Shown here piece after piece: positions 51,520 through 60,469 of a stretch of 64,000 nucleotides of DNA (position 1 is its first letter; each line of letters starts with the position of its first letter). Under the pieces are notes generated by a model. It was not told where the DNA came from. It was given only the letters and a program-made list of their open reading frames with translations, and did not search any database. The translations under genes and the position numbers were made by a program. The stretch comes from Catenulispora rubra (lineage in GTDB: Bacteria; Actinomycetota; Actinomycetes; Streptomycetales; Catenulisporaceae). The DNA is taken from assembly GCF_015356825.1 (NCBI RefSeq), contig NZ_JAACYW010000001.1, positions 186,001-250,000 of the forward strand, read 5' to 3'.

Positions 51520-54381
51520 TCAGGCGGTTCTGTCGGCTGTCTCGGCGGGGGCCGCGACAGGGCTTGGCGGAGGCGGAACGGTGCCGCTCCGGGTGATGGC
51601 GCGCTCGTCGATACCGAGGTAGCTGGCGACGACACGCGGATCGTGACGTACAGTCGCCGGCTCGCCCGCGGCGATGATCCGGCCGGTCTCAAGGCAGTAC
51701 ACGCGATCGCTGATGCCCATGATCAACGGCATGTCGTGCTCGATGATGAGCATCGAAGCGCCCATCTCGCGGCGGACCTCGCGGATGAGCGGACCGAACG
51801 CCTCGGTCTCCCGTTGAGCGACGCCCGCGGTGGGTTCGTCCAGACACAGGACACGCGCGTCCAGTGCCAACAGGCCGGCCAGTTCGACGATCCGCCGCGT
51901 GCCGGTCGACAACTCGCCGATGAACGCGTCGGCGTAGCGGCCCAGCCCCAGGAAGTCTATGAGGTCGTGGGCGTCGGCGCGTTTTGCCCGTTCGCCGCGG
52001 ATCGACTTCGGCAAGAGCAGCGCCGTGGACAGCAGCCCGCTGCGGCCCCTCGCCTCCAGTGCGATCTGGACGGTCTCCGAGACGGTCAGCTCCGGGAACA
52101 ACGTCGCGGCCTGGAAGGTTCGGCCGAGCCCGAGAGCCGCTCGTTTGTGCGGTGCCAGGCCGCTGACGTCGCGGCCGAGCAGATCGACGCGGCCGGCCGC
52201 GGGGAGGAACCCGCCGATGGCGTTCATCAGCGTCGACTTCCCGGCTCCGTTGGTGCCGATCAGGCCGACGATCTCATCGGCGTGCACCTCGATCGACACT
52301 CCGTCGACCGCCGTGACACCGCCGAAGCGCACCCGGATCTCCGAGGTGGCCAGCACGGGCCGGCCGGCCGGAAGCGGAGCGCGCGTCCTCATGGTGAGCG
52401 ATACCGGAGGATCGAGAGTGGTCTTGGCAGGAGCCGGAGGCATCCGTTTGTCGACCCAAGCGAGCAGCCCGTCGCGCGCGCTGTAGCCGACCTGCACGAG
52501 GCCGCCCGGGAAGTACAACAGCAGAACGAGGAGACCGAGGCTCGACGACAGCAGTGGCACAATCGGGTTTCCCGGGAAGAACGCGGGCAGCCCTACCACC
52601 CACAGTGCCCCGAGCACCGGTCCCGTCGTCGAACCCAGGCCGCCGATGACCACGATCGATACCAGCGACAACGAGTCGGCCGACAGGAAGTAGTGGTCGG
52701 TCGGGACCGACTGCAGGGCCGCGGCCAACAGCGCTCCGCCTGTCCCGGCGATCCCGCCGCCCAGGGCGAAGGCACGCAGCTTCGTGCGTGCGGCGGCGAC
52801 CGTGTAGGCGGCGGCGGTAGACGGATTGTCCCGCACGCCGATCGTCGTACGTCCGATACCGGTGCGCCGCAGCCGCCCTGCCAGCATGAGCACGACGACG
52901 AGTACGACCAGGACGACGTAGTAGTACGCGCGCTGCGAGGTGACATCGATCCCGAACACTGTGCTGCGCGGGAAGGACGCCGTGCCGGACCCCGGTGAGT
53001 CCATGAAGATCGGACGCGCATAGAGATACTGCTCGCACGCGATCCCGAACGCGAACGTCGTCGCGGCAAGCAACAGTCCGCGCACTCGCAACGCGCCGAT
53101 ACCCAACAACGCCGCAAGCGCCGAGGTGAGCAGCGCAGCGATGGCCACGGCTGCGGGAAACGGCAGCGCGTGGATGGTGAGGATGCTGTTTCCCAGGTCG
53201 ACCTGAGCTCCCCGGACCAGTGCGGCGGCGGTCAGAGCACCGAGGCCTGCGAAAGCCATCTGCCCGAGCGACAGCTGTCCCGCCCAGCCGGTAAGGATCG
53301 TGACGGAGACCGCGCAGATCGCGTAGCACAGGATGACCGTGTAGAGCAGGTGCCGTGACGGCAGGCTGACCACCAGCGGCACGATGACCGCCACGACCCC
53401 CAACAGAAGGAGTGTCAGGCGCTCGATGTTGCGTACCCACCAGATCTCGCGCAGCCGCTCGGGCACCGGCCGCACCTTCGGGGCGAAGGAGAACGCGCCG
53501 GTGTCGGCACGCTGGCTCCGGCTGACGATGTACACCGCCACGAGCACCAGGACGAACACCAGAGCATCAGTGAGCCCGGCGTTGTCCAGCCAGTTGAACT
53601 GGACCACCGCCTGCAACAGGCCCAGACCCACGCCGGCAGCCATGGCGACGCGGAAGGAGACCATGCGCGCGATCACCGCTGCGGCGAGCGCCCGGGCCAG
53701 CGTGGTCGGGCCCAGGGTCGCCAGGTCGGTCACAGACCGGTTCTCGCCGGAGATGAGGATCAGGCACAGCGAGGAGACCAGGCCGGCGATCGACCACACC
53801 GCCGCCGAGACCGCCTTGGGGCTGATCCCCTGCAGCCGGGCCAGCTCGGGGTTGTCGGCTGCGGCCTTCACCGTCGTGCCCAACAGGGTGTGGTTCAGGA
53901 ACCAGGACAGCCCCAGGGCGGTCGCCGGAACGACGACGAGAACGGCGATCTGGGTGCCGCTGATCTGCAGCCGGCTGGTCGGATGCCAGACCGCGCCGGA
54001 GACCGTCGGGTAGTAGAGGGTCTCGTCATGGATCTTCGGCAGGGAGCTGACGACGGCCAGGGCCAGTTGCGCCACACCGATCGTCGCGACGAGGACGATC
54101 ACGCGCGGGGCGTAGAACAGGCGGCGGATGACCACGCGGTCCACGAGCAGACCGAACAGCGTGCCGGCCAGGAGTGCGATCGGCAGCGCGATCCAGAACG
54201 GGGTATGGAAGTCCAGGACGAGGTCGGCGAAAAGGCCTGAGCCGATCAGGCCCATGTTCGCGACCGCGAAGTTGATGACCTTGGTGGCCCGGTGGACCAG
54301 CACGATGCCCATGCCGAGCAGGCCGATGATCAGGCCGTCCACGACGCCGTCGAGGAGCAGTTGCGGGGTGAAGAGCGTCAT
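51520..54381 (-). CDS. LivH-LivM-LivG fusion: two permease domains plus ATPase
   Basis: About 953 residues carrying three subunits of a branched-chain-type importer in one chain. Residues 1-290 are LivH-like (LLLDGVVDGLIIGLLGMGIVLVHRATKVINFA). Residues about 330-640 are LivM-like (LTGWAGQLSLGQMAFAGLGAL, FALGGGIAGTGGALL). Residues about 690-930 are the ATPase: Walker A GTNGAGKST, a variant signature ELSTGTRRIVELAG and Walker B VLCLDEPTAG. The ATG at 54381 begins MTLFTPQLLLDG, four bases after the stop of the upstream MFS-LivF gene. Fusions of this kind occur in actinobacteria. The partner ATPase is the upstream fusion. Confidence 0.93.
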   Translation of the reverse strand: MTLFTPQLLLDGVVDGLIIGLLGMGIVLVHRATKVINFAVANMGLIGSGLFADLVLDFHTPFWIALPIALLAGTLFGLLVDRVVIRRLFYAPRVIVLVATIGVAQLALAVVSSLPKIHDETLYYPTVSGAVWHPTSRLQISGTQIAVLVVVPATALGLSWFLNHTLLGTTVKAAADNPELARLQGISPKAVSAAVWSIAGLVSSLCLILISGENRSVTDLATLGPTTLARALAAAVIARMVSFRVAMAAGVGLGLLQAVVQFNWLDNAGLTDALVFVLVLVAVYIVSRSQRADTGAFSFAPKVRPVPERLREIWWVRNIERLTLLLLGVVAVIVPLVVSLPSRHLLYTVILCYAICAVSVTILTGWAGQLSLGQMAFAGLGALTAAALVRGAQVDLGNSILTIHALPFPAAVAIAALLTSALAALLGIGALRVRGLLLAATTFAFGIACEQYLYARPIFMDSPGSGTASFPRSTVFGIDVTSQRAYYYVVLVVLVVVLMLAGRLRRTGIGRTTIGVRDNPSTAAAYTVAAARTKLRAFALGGGIAGTGGALLAAALQSVPTDHYFLSADSLSLVSIVVIGGLGSTTGPVLGALWVVGLPAFFPGNPIVPLLSSSLGLLVLLLYFPGGLVQVGYSARDGLLAWVDKRMPPAPAKTTLDPPVSLTMRTRAPLPAGRPVLATSEIRVRFGGVTAVDGVSIEVHADEIVGLIGTNGAGKSTLMNAIGGFLPAAGRVDLLGRDVSGLAPHKRAALGLGRTFQAATLFPELTVSETVQIALEARGRSGLLSTALLLPKSIRGERAKRADAHDLIDFLGLGRYADAFIGELSTGTRRIVELAGLLALDARVLCLDEPTAGVAQRETEAFGPLIREVRREMGASMLIIEHDMPLIMGISDRVYCLETGRIIAAGEPATVRHDPRVVASYLGIDERAITRSGTVPPPPSPVAAPAETADRTA

Positions 54382-54385
54382 CGTC

Positions 54386-56611
54386 TCAGCCGCCGTCCCG
54401 GCCGAGGAACACCGCGCGCGCCAGGTCGTCGCGCTCGGCGAGTTCGCGGGCCGACCCGGTGAAGCGGACCTGGCCCTTCTCCAAGAAGACGGCACGGTCG
54501 GCCAGGGCGAGGGCGATGTTCAGCGACTGTTCGACGATGATCATCGTCAGACCGTCGGCCTTGAGCCGCTCGATCACCTCCAGCAGGTCACCGACGACGA
54601 CCGGGGCCAGGCCCAGGGAGAGTTCGTCGATGAGCAGGACTTCGGGCTCGTGCAGCAGCACCATCGCCAGGGCCAGCAACTGCTGCTGGCCGCCGGACAG
54701 CGATCCGGCGAGCTGGTCTTGGCGCCCGGCCAGATCAGGGAACAGATCCAGGACGTAGGCGAATCTCTTCTCCCGGGCCGCGGGGTCTTTGCGCAGGACG
54801 AACGCGGCCATCTGCAGGTTGTCGCGGACAGACAGGGCCGGGAAGACCCCTTTGCCGCCGGGCAGCAGGTGGATGCCATAGCGCCCGCGCTTCTCGGGAG
54901 CGACGTAGGTCATCGTGCGCCCGTTGAGCCGGATCACGCCGCGCGAGGGCGTGCCCAGACCGCAGATCACCTTGAGGATCGTCGATTTGCCCGCGCCGTT
55001 GGTGCCGAGCAGCGCCAGCACTTCGCCCCGATGGACTTCGAAGGCGACGTCGAAGAGCACCTGCACGTGGCCGTATTCGAAGTCGACGTCCCGGACCTGC
55101 AGGACCGGGACGTCGCCGGGGTCCTGGAGCCGGCGGTCGCGCTCTTCGAGCTCCTCGCGCAGTTCGGCGACGATGAGCGAGAGGTCGTTCTTGATGAACG
55201 TGGAGCTGCGGACCACCAGCAGGCCGCCGAGCAGCCCGGACGGCACGCCGACCACCAGGGTCGCGACGCGCGGGTCGTAGGCGTTGCTGATCAGCGAGGC
55301 CAACAGCGCTCCGCCGGTGGCACCGATGAAGAAGATGTAGATGGAGCCCAGCGCCGTGCCCATCCCGCGCAGACGGTAGGGCGTGATGGACTGGAGCACC
55401 GGGCTGATCATCGTGAACGCGGCGGTCTGCAGAAGCAGGACAGGGATGCCGACCAGAGTGAAGCTCAGCGCGGTCGGCATGAACCACTGGACCGGCCCCA
55501 GAAGCGCGGCTGGAATGATCAGCAGTCCCACGAGCGTCAGCGCGCGGGACGGATCACGCCGATAGAGCCGGTCGTAGCGGGGACCGAGGAACGGCAGGAC
55601 GGCGAGGACGCCCAGCCCTCCGATGGTCCCCAGCACACCGCGCTGCAACGCGCCGGCGTGGTAGTGCTGGTCGAGCCACAGGTTCGTCAGGACCGCACCG
55701 GTGAACAGTGAGAATCCGATGGCCGAGAAGGCCACGATGGTCGACTTGAGAGTCCGGATCCGCAGCAGCCGGGCGAACGCCGCCTCGACGGAGATCGGCA
55801 TCGGCTCCTTGTCCACGACGACTTCGCCGAGGACGGAGGTCATCTCCTGCTGGCCCCTCCGGGGCTCGGGCAGGCGCAAGGCCAGGACCGCCACGACCGC
55901 AGCCGGAAGACCCAGGATGAGGAAGGGCACGCGCCATCCGTTCGACCCGCCGGCCCATGCCGCGAGACCCCCGACGGCCAGTGGACTCAGCGCACCGACG
56001 ATGCTGCCGGCCATCCCCGAGATCGCAGCCAACCTTCCGCGTATCCCTATCGGATAGGCGTCGGCGACCATCGACCCGTGCACCGGCAGTGTGCTGGCTT
56101 TGGCGACACCCACGCCGAACCGGGCCAGGAACAGCAGGAACACGTTGGCCGCCAGCCCGGAGGCGACAACCATGGAGGAGAACACCAGCCCCGCGATCCC
56201 GGCGACACGGCCACGCCGGAACCGGTCGGCCAGCCAGCCCATGGGCAGCGCCCCGAGCACGAGGAAGGCCCCTGAGGCGGCGGATATGAACACGATGACA
56301 CCGTTGCTGACGTGGAACGCCCGCCGAATATCCGGAGCCAGGACGCCCAGCGTCGCGCTCTCCAGATTGTCGAAGGCGGCGAGCACCGTCAGAGTCAGGA
56401 ACGTCGCCAGCCCGCCGGCCGCCAGCCCTTGACGCAGCGAAACGGTCTCGCCGCCGACACCTGGCAGCAGTTCGTCGGCGAACAGCGCCTCACGCCGCCC
56501 GTCGGCCTGGCGCGCCCGGCGCTCGGCCTCGGCCTCGATCAGCCTGGCGGCCAGGCCCGCGGCGTCTGCCTGAGGCTCGACGGTCTCCCGTGAAGCGATC
56601 ACGGAGCCCAC
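54386..56611 (-). CDS. MFS transporter fused to a LivF-type ABC ATPase
   Basis: About 741 residues. After a charged N-terminus, residues 60-480 form a twelve-helix major facilitator domain (FDNLESATLGVLAPDIRRAF, the loop GWLADRFRRGRVAGI and KASTLPVHGSMVADAYP). Residues 505-741 are a complete LivF-like ATPase: Walker A GTNGAGKST, signature SLSGGQQQLLALAM, Walker B VLLIDELSLG. A secondary transporter and an ABC motor in one chain is unusual. The next gene encodes the other Liv subunits, so this ATPase should pair with them. The promoter has a LacI operator array directly after the -10 box. Confidence 0.92.
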   Translation of the reverse strand: MGSVIASRETVEPQADAAGLAARLIEAEAERRARQADGRREALFADELLPGVGGETVSLRQGLAAGGLATFLTLTVLAAFDNLESATLGVLAPDIRRAFHVSNGVIVFISAASGAFLVLGALPMGWLADRFRRGRVAGIAGLVFSSMVVASGLAANVFLLFLARFGVGVAKASTLPVHGSMVADAYPIGIRGRLAAISGMAGSIVGALSPLAVGGLAAWAGGSNGWRVPFLILGLPAAVVAVLALRLPEPRRGQQEMTSVLGEVVVDKEPMPISVEAAFARLLRIRTLKSTIVAFSAIGFSLFTGAVLTNLWLDQHYHAGALQRGVLGTIGGLGVLAVLPFLGPRYDRLYRRDPSRALTLVGLLIIPAALLGPVQWFMPTALSFTLVGIPVLLLQTAAFTMISPVLQSITPYRLRGMGTALGSIYIFFIGATGGALLASLISNAYDPRVATLVVGVPSGLLGGLLVVRSSTFIKNDLSLIVAELREELEERDRRLQDPGDVPVLQVRDVDFEYGHVQVLFDVAFEVHRGEVLALLGTNGAGKSTILKVICGLGTPSRGVIRLNGRTMTYVAPEKRGRYGIHLLPGGKGVFPALSVRDNLQMAAFVLRKDPAAREKRFAYVLDLFPDLAGRQDQLAGSLSGGQQQLLALAMVLLHEPEVLLIDELSLGLAPVVVGDLLEVIERLKADGLTMIIVEQSLNIALALADRAVFLEKGQVRFTGSARELAERDDLARAVFLGRDGG

Positions 56612-56770
56612 CGCCCGGGCGGGCTGTGAAGCGATTGCATGGAGCTCTCCTCGGTGCGAATGGAGGGAATTCGATCACTGATGGAAACGACTCGACACGA
56701 GAGCGCAATGGCGCACGGGGATCGCGGGATGCCGTCCGAGCAGCTCGGACGTGTCCCGAATGGTTCAAGT

Positions 56771-56806
56771 AATGCGCATTGCCAATACGCATTGCCAATG
56801 CGCATT
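56771..56806. promoter_or_regulatory. LacI operator array, three sites
   Basis: AATGCGCATT occurs at 56771-56780 and 56797-56806, and AATACGCATT at 56784-56793, each separated by GCC. The pitch is 13 bp. The array begins directly downstream of the -10 box of the leftward MFS-LivF operon, an ideal place for repression. Confidence 0.85.
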
Positions 56807-56835
56807 AGTAAAGGGCAGGACCAGAACCCTGGCAA
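56807..56835 (-). promoter_or_regulatory. Promoter of the MFS-LivF operon
   Basis: On the minus strand: -35 TTGCCA (56835-56830), a 17-bp spacer, -10 TTTACT (56812-56807). The same layout is found before the MFS gene at 62318. CTCGTTACG lies ten bases upstream of the -35 (56854-56846). Confidence 0.65.
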
Positions 56836-56964
56836 GTCACAGGTTCGTAACGAGCGCGTTACCGAGCGATGGGACGTTGTTGATCACCCGGACGCCCCGC
56901 CGCTGTCGCCGACGGCAGATACATTCCATACGCCCGAGCAAACCGACCTCCAGGAGCAAACCTC

Positions 56965-57849
56965 ATGACATCTGTGACGACTCCGGCGACCGGGCCTGGC
57001 GCGTGGGACGCCGCACTCGACGACGCCTTCCGACTACTGCTCGGAGGGAGGCCTGATGAGGACCCTGATGCCGTATACGGCGTCTACTACGCCGATGACG
57101 GCATCGACGAGTTCTTGTTCCCCAGCGTCTGGGCCACACCCGAGGCGTTGACCGACCACGAGCCCGGGGAGCTGCTGTTTCCGGGCGCGGACGGGTACCC
57201 GTTCTCTCCCGCGAAGTGGCGGTTCGACTTCCGCGAGTCGCTGTTCCGCTTCGACGCCGAGCTCCTCGACCTGACAGGGGCGTGGGGCGAGGGTGGACAC
57301 AAGGGCCCGCGGCCCTTCCGCGGCGACTTCGCCGCCGATGTACGGGCCGTCGCGATCGACGGTGCCGACCGGGTACTCGTGCGCGGTGCGGACCTGGGAC
57401 CGTTGCTCGCCCGCCACGGCGTCGACCTGGCCCACGAGAGTGCCGAGCAGCTCAACGGCTGGCTGACCGTGGTGTTGCGAGTAGCCACCGACGGCACCCT
57501 CGCCCATGCGATGCGGACCGCGACCTTCACCGACCGGGGCCCCGACGACCTGGCGCCCTTCGGCGACGAGGGCTACTTCGACGCCGCCGAGCAACGGTGG
57601 GAGGAGACACTGAGCGCGGTCCCGCTGCCCGCTCTGCGCGACCACCTGCGCATGCTCTGCCTTGATCAGGACGACGCCCGCGCCAGCGGCGCCTACTACT
57701 GCGGTGCCGAGGCATGGCCCTTCAGCACCGACATCCTGGACGAGATCGGCTGCTCGCTGATCGCCGGCTGGGAGTTCGGCGAATCGCAGGCCGGCACCGC
57801 CGTCGTGCGACTGCCGGACAGCCCGGTCAGGTCGAAGCCCGCTGAATGA
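56965..57849 (+). CDS. Hypothetical protein of about 294 residues
   Basis: I do not recognise the family. The sequence is soluble, acidic and tryptophan-rich (YGVYYADDGIDEFLFPSVWATPE, FSPAKWRFDFRESLFRFDAEL), with no signal peptide or membrane helix. The ATG at 56965 has AGGAG upstream. It is divergent from the MFS-LivF operon and shares its regulatory region, and its last 23 bases overlap the convergent LacI-type gene. Codon use matches the neighbours, so it is a real gene. A role in the glycoside regulon is possible from position only. Confidence 0.8.
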   Translation: MTSVTTPATGPGAWDAALDDAFRLLLGGRPDEDPDAVYGVYYADDGIDEFLFPSVWATPEALTDHEPGELLFPGADGYPFSPAKWRFDFRESLFRFDAELLDLTGAWGEGGHKGPRPFRGDFAADVRAVAIDGADRVLVRGADLGPLLARHGVDLAHESAEQLNGWLTVVLRVATDGTLAHAMRTATFTDRGPDDLAPFGDEGYFDAAEQRWEETLSAVPLPALRDHLRMLCLDQDDARASGAYYCGAEAWPFSTDILDEIGCSLIAGWEFGESQAGTAVVRLPDSPVRSKPAE

Positions 57850-58810
57850 CCTTCGGCGGAACCACCGGAGGAAGCGCGGCTTGGTCGAGTTGGAGGCCTG
57901 ACAGGCTGGCCACAACGGCTTCGGCGCGGCGGCGACCTACCGCATGGAGATCGAAAGCGATGGTGGTCAGCGCCGGAATCGCCAGCCGGGCGGTGGGGAT
58001 GTCGTCGGACCCGATGACAGCGAAGTCGGCGGGCGCGGTCAGGCCGTTGTCGTGCATACCCGCGAGGATCGCGATCGCGGTCTCGTCGTTGAAGGCACAG
58101 ACGCCGGTGACCGATTGCGCGGCCCACTGAGTCACGGCCTGAGCCGCGTCGACGAGGTCCAGGCTGGTGGTCAGAACCATCGGTGGTTCGATACCGGCCG
58201 CGGCGCACGCATCCCTTACGCCCTGCAGCCGCTCCTCGGCCATCGGACGGAGGCCGGGGTGTGCTGGCATGGCATAGCCGAGGTACCGGTGTCCGCGGGC
58301 AAGGAGGTGCTCGGCCTGCAACCGGCCGATCGGCTGCATGGAATGGAGATCATCCGATTGAAGAGGCAGGACGACGTCGGCACCGATCCGGTGCAGCGCC
58401 TGAACCGTCTCGGGGTCGAACGACTCGAATCCGATGACCGCGGAGGCGTTGACGGCGGCACACACGTCGGGCAGCGGTCGTCCATGAGCTCCCGAGAGAT
58501 GGGTGACCAGCGTCAGACCACGGGCGGCGAGCGCGGCGGCGAGTTCCTCGACGAAGCGGCTGATGCCCGCGCCGATCGGCAGGTCGGGGACGGACAGGAG
58601 CACGACATCACTGCGGCCGGCCGCCAGCGCACGCGCCGAACCGTGAGGCCGGTAGTCCAGGCGCTCGGCGGCCTCCAGGACACGCTGGCGGGTCTCCTCG
58701 GAGATCCGCTGACCAGGCCGGTCGTTCAGGACGAAGCTGACCGTGGTCTGGGAGACGCCCGCGGCCCGCGCGACGTCTGTGCTGGTGGCTCGTTTGCCAG
58801 GTCGTGACAT
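57827..58810 (-). CDS. LacI-family transcriptional regulator
   Basis: About 327 residues. The N-terminal helix-turn-helix and hinge are TSTDVARAAGVSQTTVSFVL followed by RQRVLEAAERLDYRPHGSAR. The sugar-binding domain follows (VVLLSVPDLPIGAG, GVCAFNDETAIAILAGMHDNGL, FAVIGSDDIPTARLAIPALTTI). It probably represses the MFS-LivF-glucuronidase operon and the MFS-GH2 operon through AATGCGCATT sites, and itself through the copy at 58873. The effector should be a sugar or glycoside derivative. Confidence 0.93.
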   Translation of the reverse strand: MSRPGKRATSTDVARAAGVSQTTVSFVLNDRPGQRISEETRQRVLEAAERLDYRPHGSARALAAGRSDVVLLSVPDLPIGAGISRFVEELAAALAARGLTLVTHLSGAHGRPLPDVCAAVNASAVIGFESFDPETVQALHRIGADVVLPLQSDDLHSMQPIGRLQAEHLLARGHRYLGYAMPAHPGLRPMAEERLQGVRDACAAAGIEPPMVLTTSLDLVDAAQAVTQWAAQSVTGVCAFNDETAIAILAGMHDNGLTAPADFAVIGSDDIPTARLAIPALTTIAFDLHAVGRRRAEAVVASLSGLQLDQAALPPVVPPKVIQRAST

Positions 58811-58872
58811 GGGCCCTCGTTCCCGGGATCGGCCGTTTCCGGCGGCCAGTGCCTATGGTAAAGCCTGCGATT

Positions 58873-58884
58873 TAATGCGCATTA
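58873..58884. promoter_or_regulatory. LacI operator, single site
   Basis: TAATGCGCATTA, a perfect 12-bp palindrome with the central CG usual for LacI-family sites, 63 bp upstream of the LacI-type gene and about 150 bp upstream of the rightward secreted-protein gene. Confidence 0.82.
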
Positions 58885-59034
58885 CCTGACTTCCACCGAT
58901 ACCGTGTGACCGTTAACACTACCGACGAGTACTATTCAGCCCTCTGATCCGCTCCGTGACGTGTTCGACTCTTAACGTTCCGTACCGGCGGCTCGCCCCC
59001 GAAGCCGCTCCCCGCAACGGAATGGACGACAAGA

Positions 59035-60384
59035 ATGAGGAAGATCCGCACCGTCGCCGCGACGCTGACCGTCGGCGTCATCCCGCTCGGCATCACCGTG
59101 GCCGGCACCGCCCCGGCCGCGCACTCCGCCGCCGCGACGTCCGGCACGTTCTCGCTGCTGAACTACAACGTGGCCGGGCTGCCGGTGGTGCACGAGCCGC
59201 CGACGAAGCTGTCGATGGAGGACGCCGCCACCCAGATCGGGCAGCGGATCCAGCCCTACGACGTGGTCAACATGCAGGAGGACTTCAACTACCACGCGTA
59301 CATCTACGCCGGCGACAACCACGCCAACCGCACCCCGACCAGCGGCCCGGCCGGGTTCGGCGACGGCTTGAACACGGTGTCAGACGACTCGTTCAGCGAG
59401 TTCAGCCGGACCAAGTGGTCCAGCTGCCACGCCGACAACGGCGACTGTCTCACGCCCAAGGGCTTCTCGGTGATGCGGCTGCAGCTGGCGCCCGGCGTTT
59501 ATGTGGACTACTACAACCTGCACACCAACGCTGGGACCAGCAGCGGCGACGAGACCGCTCGGCAGAACGAGTGGCAGCAGCTGACCGCGTTCATGCAGGC
59601 GAACTCGGCGGGTGACGCGGTGATCGTGGCCGGCGACACCAACAGCCGTTACACCCGCGGCGATGACCAGTTGGCGAATTTCGTCGCGGCCAACGGCCTC
59701 ACCGACTCTTGGGTGCAGTTGGAGCAGGGCGGCATCGCCCCGCCGGCCGGTGCGCCGCCGCTGATGTGCGACGAGACCGCGATCACGAACACCTGCGAGG
59801 TCACCAACAAGACCTTCTACCGCAGCAGCAAGCAGATCACCCTGAACGCCACCGCGTACAACAACGAGCACGCCAAGTTCCTGGACTCTACCGGCGCGAT
59901 GCTGTCGGACATGGACCCCATCCTCACCGACTTCAGCTGGTCGCAAAACTCTGACTACCAGCAGAGCGACCTGTTCGGCGGCAACGGCGGCACCCCGTTC
60001 AACGACGGCGCTGCCATCCCGGCCGGCGTCGGCACCACCACGGTCACGCTCAGCGCCGGCAGCCGCGTCGACCAGGTCGGGCTCACCCTGGCCAACGGCA
60101 CGTCGTTCACCCACGGCGGCACCGGCGGTACCCCGGCGTCGCTGACACTGAACAGCGGCGAGCACATCGCGTCGGTCGAACTGTGCGAAGGCCAGTACAA
60201 CGGCGACAACCGGCTGTTCTACACCAAGTACACGACGGACCAGGGCCGCACCCTGGCTGGCGGAACTGTGACGTCGGACTGCACTACCTACGCCACCCCG
60301 AGTGGCTGGCAGCTGGCCGGCTTCTACGGCCGCTCCGGCACCGAGGTCGACAAGCTCGGGCTGGTCTACACCCGCCTGAGCTGA
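59035..60384 (+). CDS. Secreted endonuclease/exonuclease/phosphatase-fold protein with jacalin-like lectin domain
   Basis: About 449 residues. A signal peptide ends near residue 33 (GTAPAAHSAAA). Residues 38-300 show the EEP fold: LLNYNVAGLP, catalytic Glu near 82 in DVVNMQED, YNLHTNAG and GDTNSRY. The usual final SDH motif reads SDMDPIL, so the catalytic His is replaced by Met. Residues about 310-449 resemble a jacalin-type lectin (SRVDQVGLTLANGTSFTHGGTGG, IASVELCEGQYNGDNRLFYTKYTT). It may bind sugar surfaces outside the cell. Start chosen for the signal peptide; the ribosome site is weak. Confidence 0.85.
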   Translation: MRKIRTVAATLTVGVIPLGITVAGTAPAAHSAAATSGTFSLLNYNVAGLPVVHEPPTKLSMEDAATQIGQRIQPYDVVNMQEDFNYHAYIYAGDNHANRTPTSGPAGFGDGLNTVSDDSFSEFSRTKWSSCHADNGDCLTPKGFSVMRLQLAPGVYVDYYNLHTNAGTSSGDETARQNEWQQLTAFMQANSAGDAVIVAGDTNSRYTRGDDQLANFVAANGLTDSWVQLEQGGIAPPAGAPPLMCDETAITNTCEVTNKTFYRSSKQITLNATAYNNEHAKFLDSTGAMLSDMDPILTDFSWSQNSDYQQSDLFGGNGGTPFNDGAAIPAGVGTTTVTLSAGSRVDQVGLTLANGTSFTHGGTGGTPASLTLNSGEHIASVELCEGQYNGDNRLFYTKYTTDQGRTLAGGTVTSDCTTYATPSGWQLAGFYGRSGTEVDKLGLVYTRLS

Positions 60385-60429
60385 CCACGCGACACGCACG
60401 TGAAGCGTTCTCGATGACGTCGGAATAGC

Positions 60430-60468
60430 GCCGTCATGCATGCCCATGGACGGGGCATGCATGACGGC
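60430..60468. terminator. Bidirectional 16-bp hairpin
   Basis: A perfect 16-bp stem (GCCGTCATGCATGCCC with its complement) and a seven-base loop, between the convergent stops of the secreted lectin protein and the GGDEF protein. Confidence 0.85.
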
Positions 60469-60469
60469 C

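Larger units (their letters stand above)
56612..56964. other. Divergent regulatory region of the MFS-LivF operon
   Basis: These 353 bases hold no gene. They contain the leader of the MFS-LivF operon, the operator array (56771-56806), its -10 and -35 boxes, an upstream CGTAACGAG box, and the start region of the rightward gene at 56965. Confidence 0.8.
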
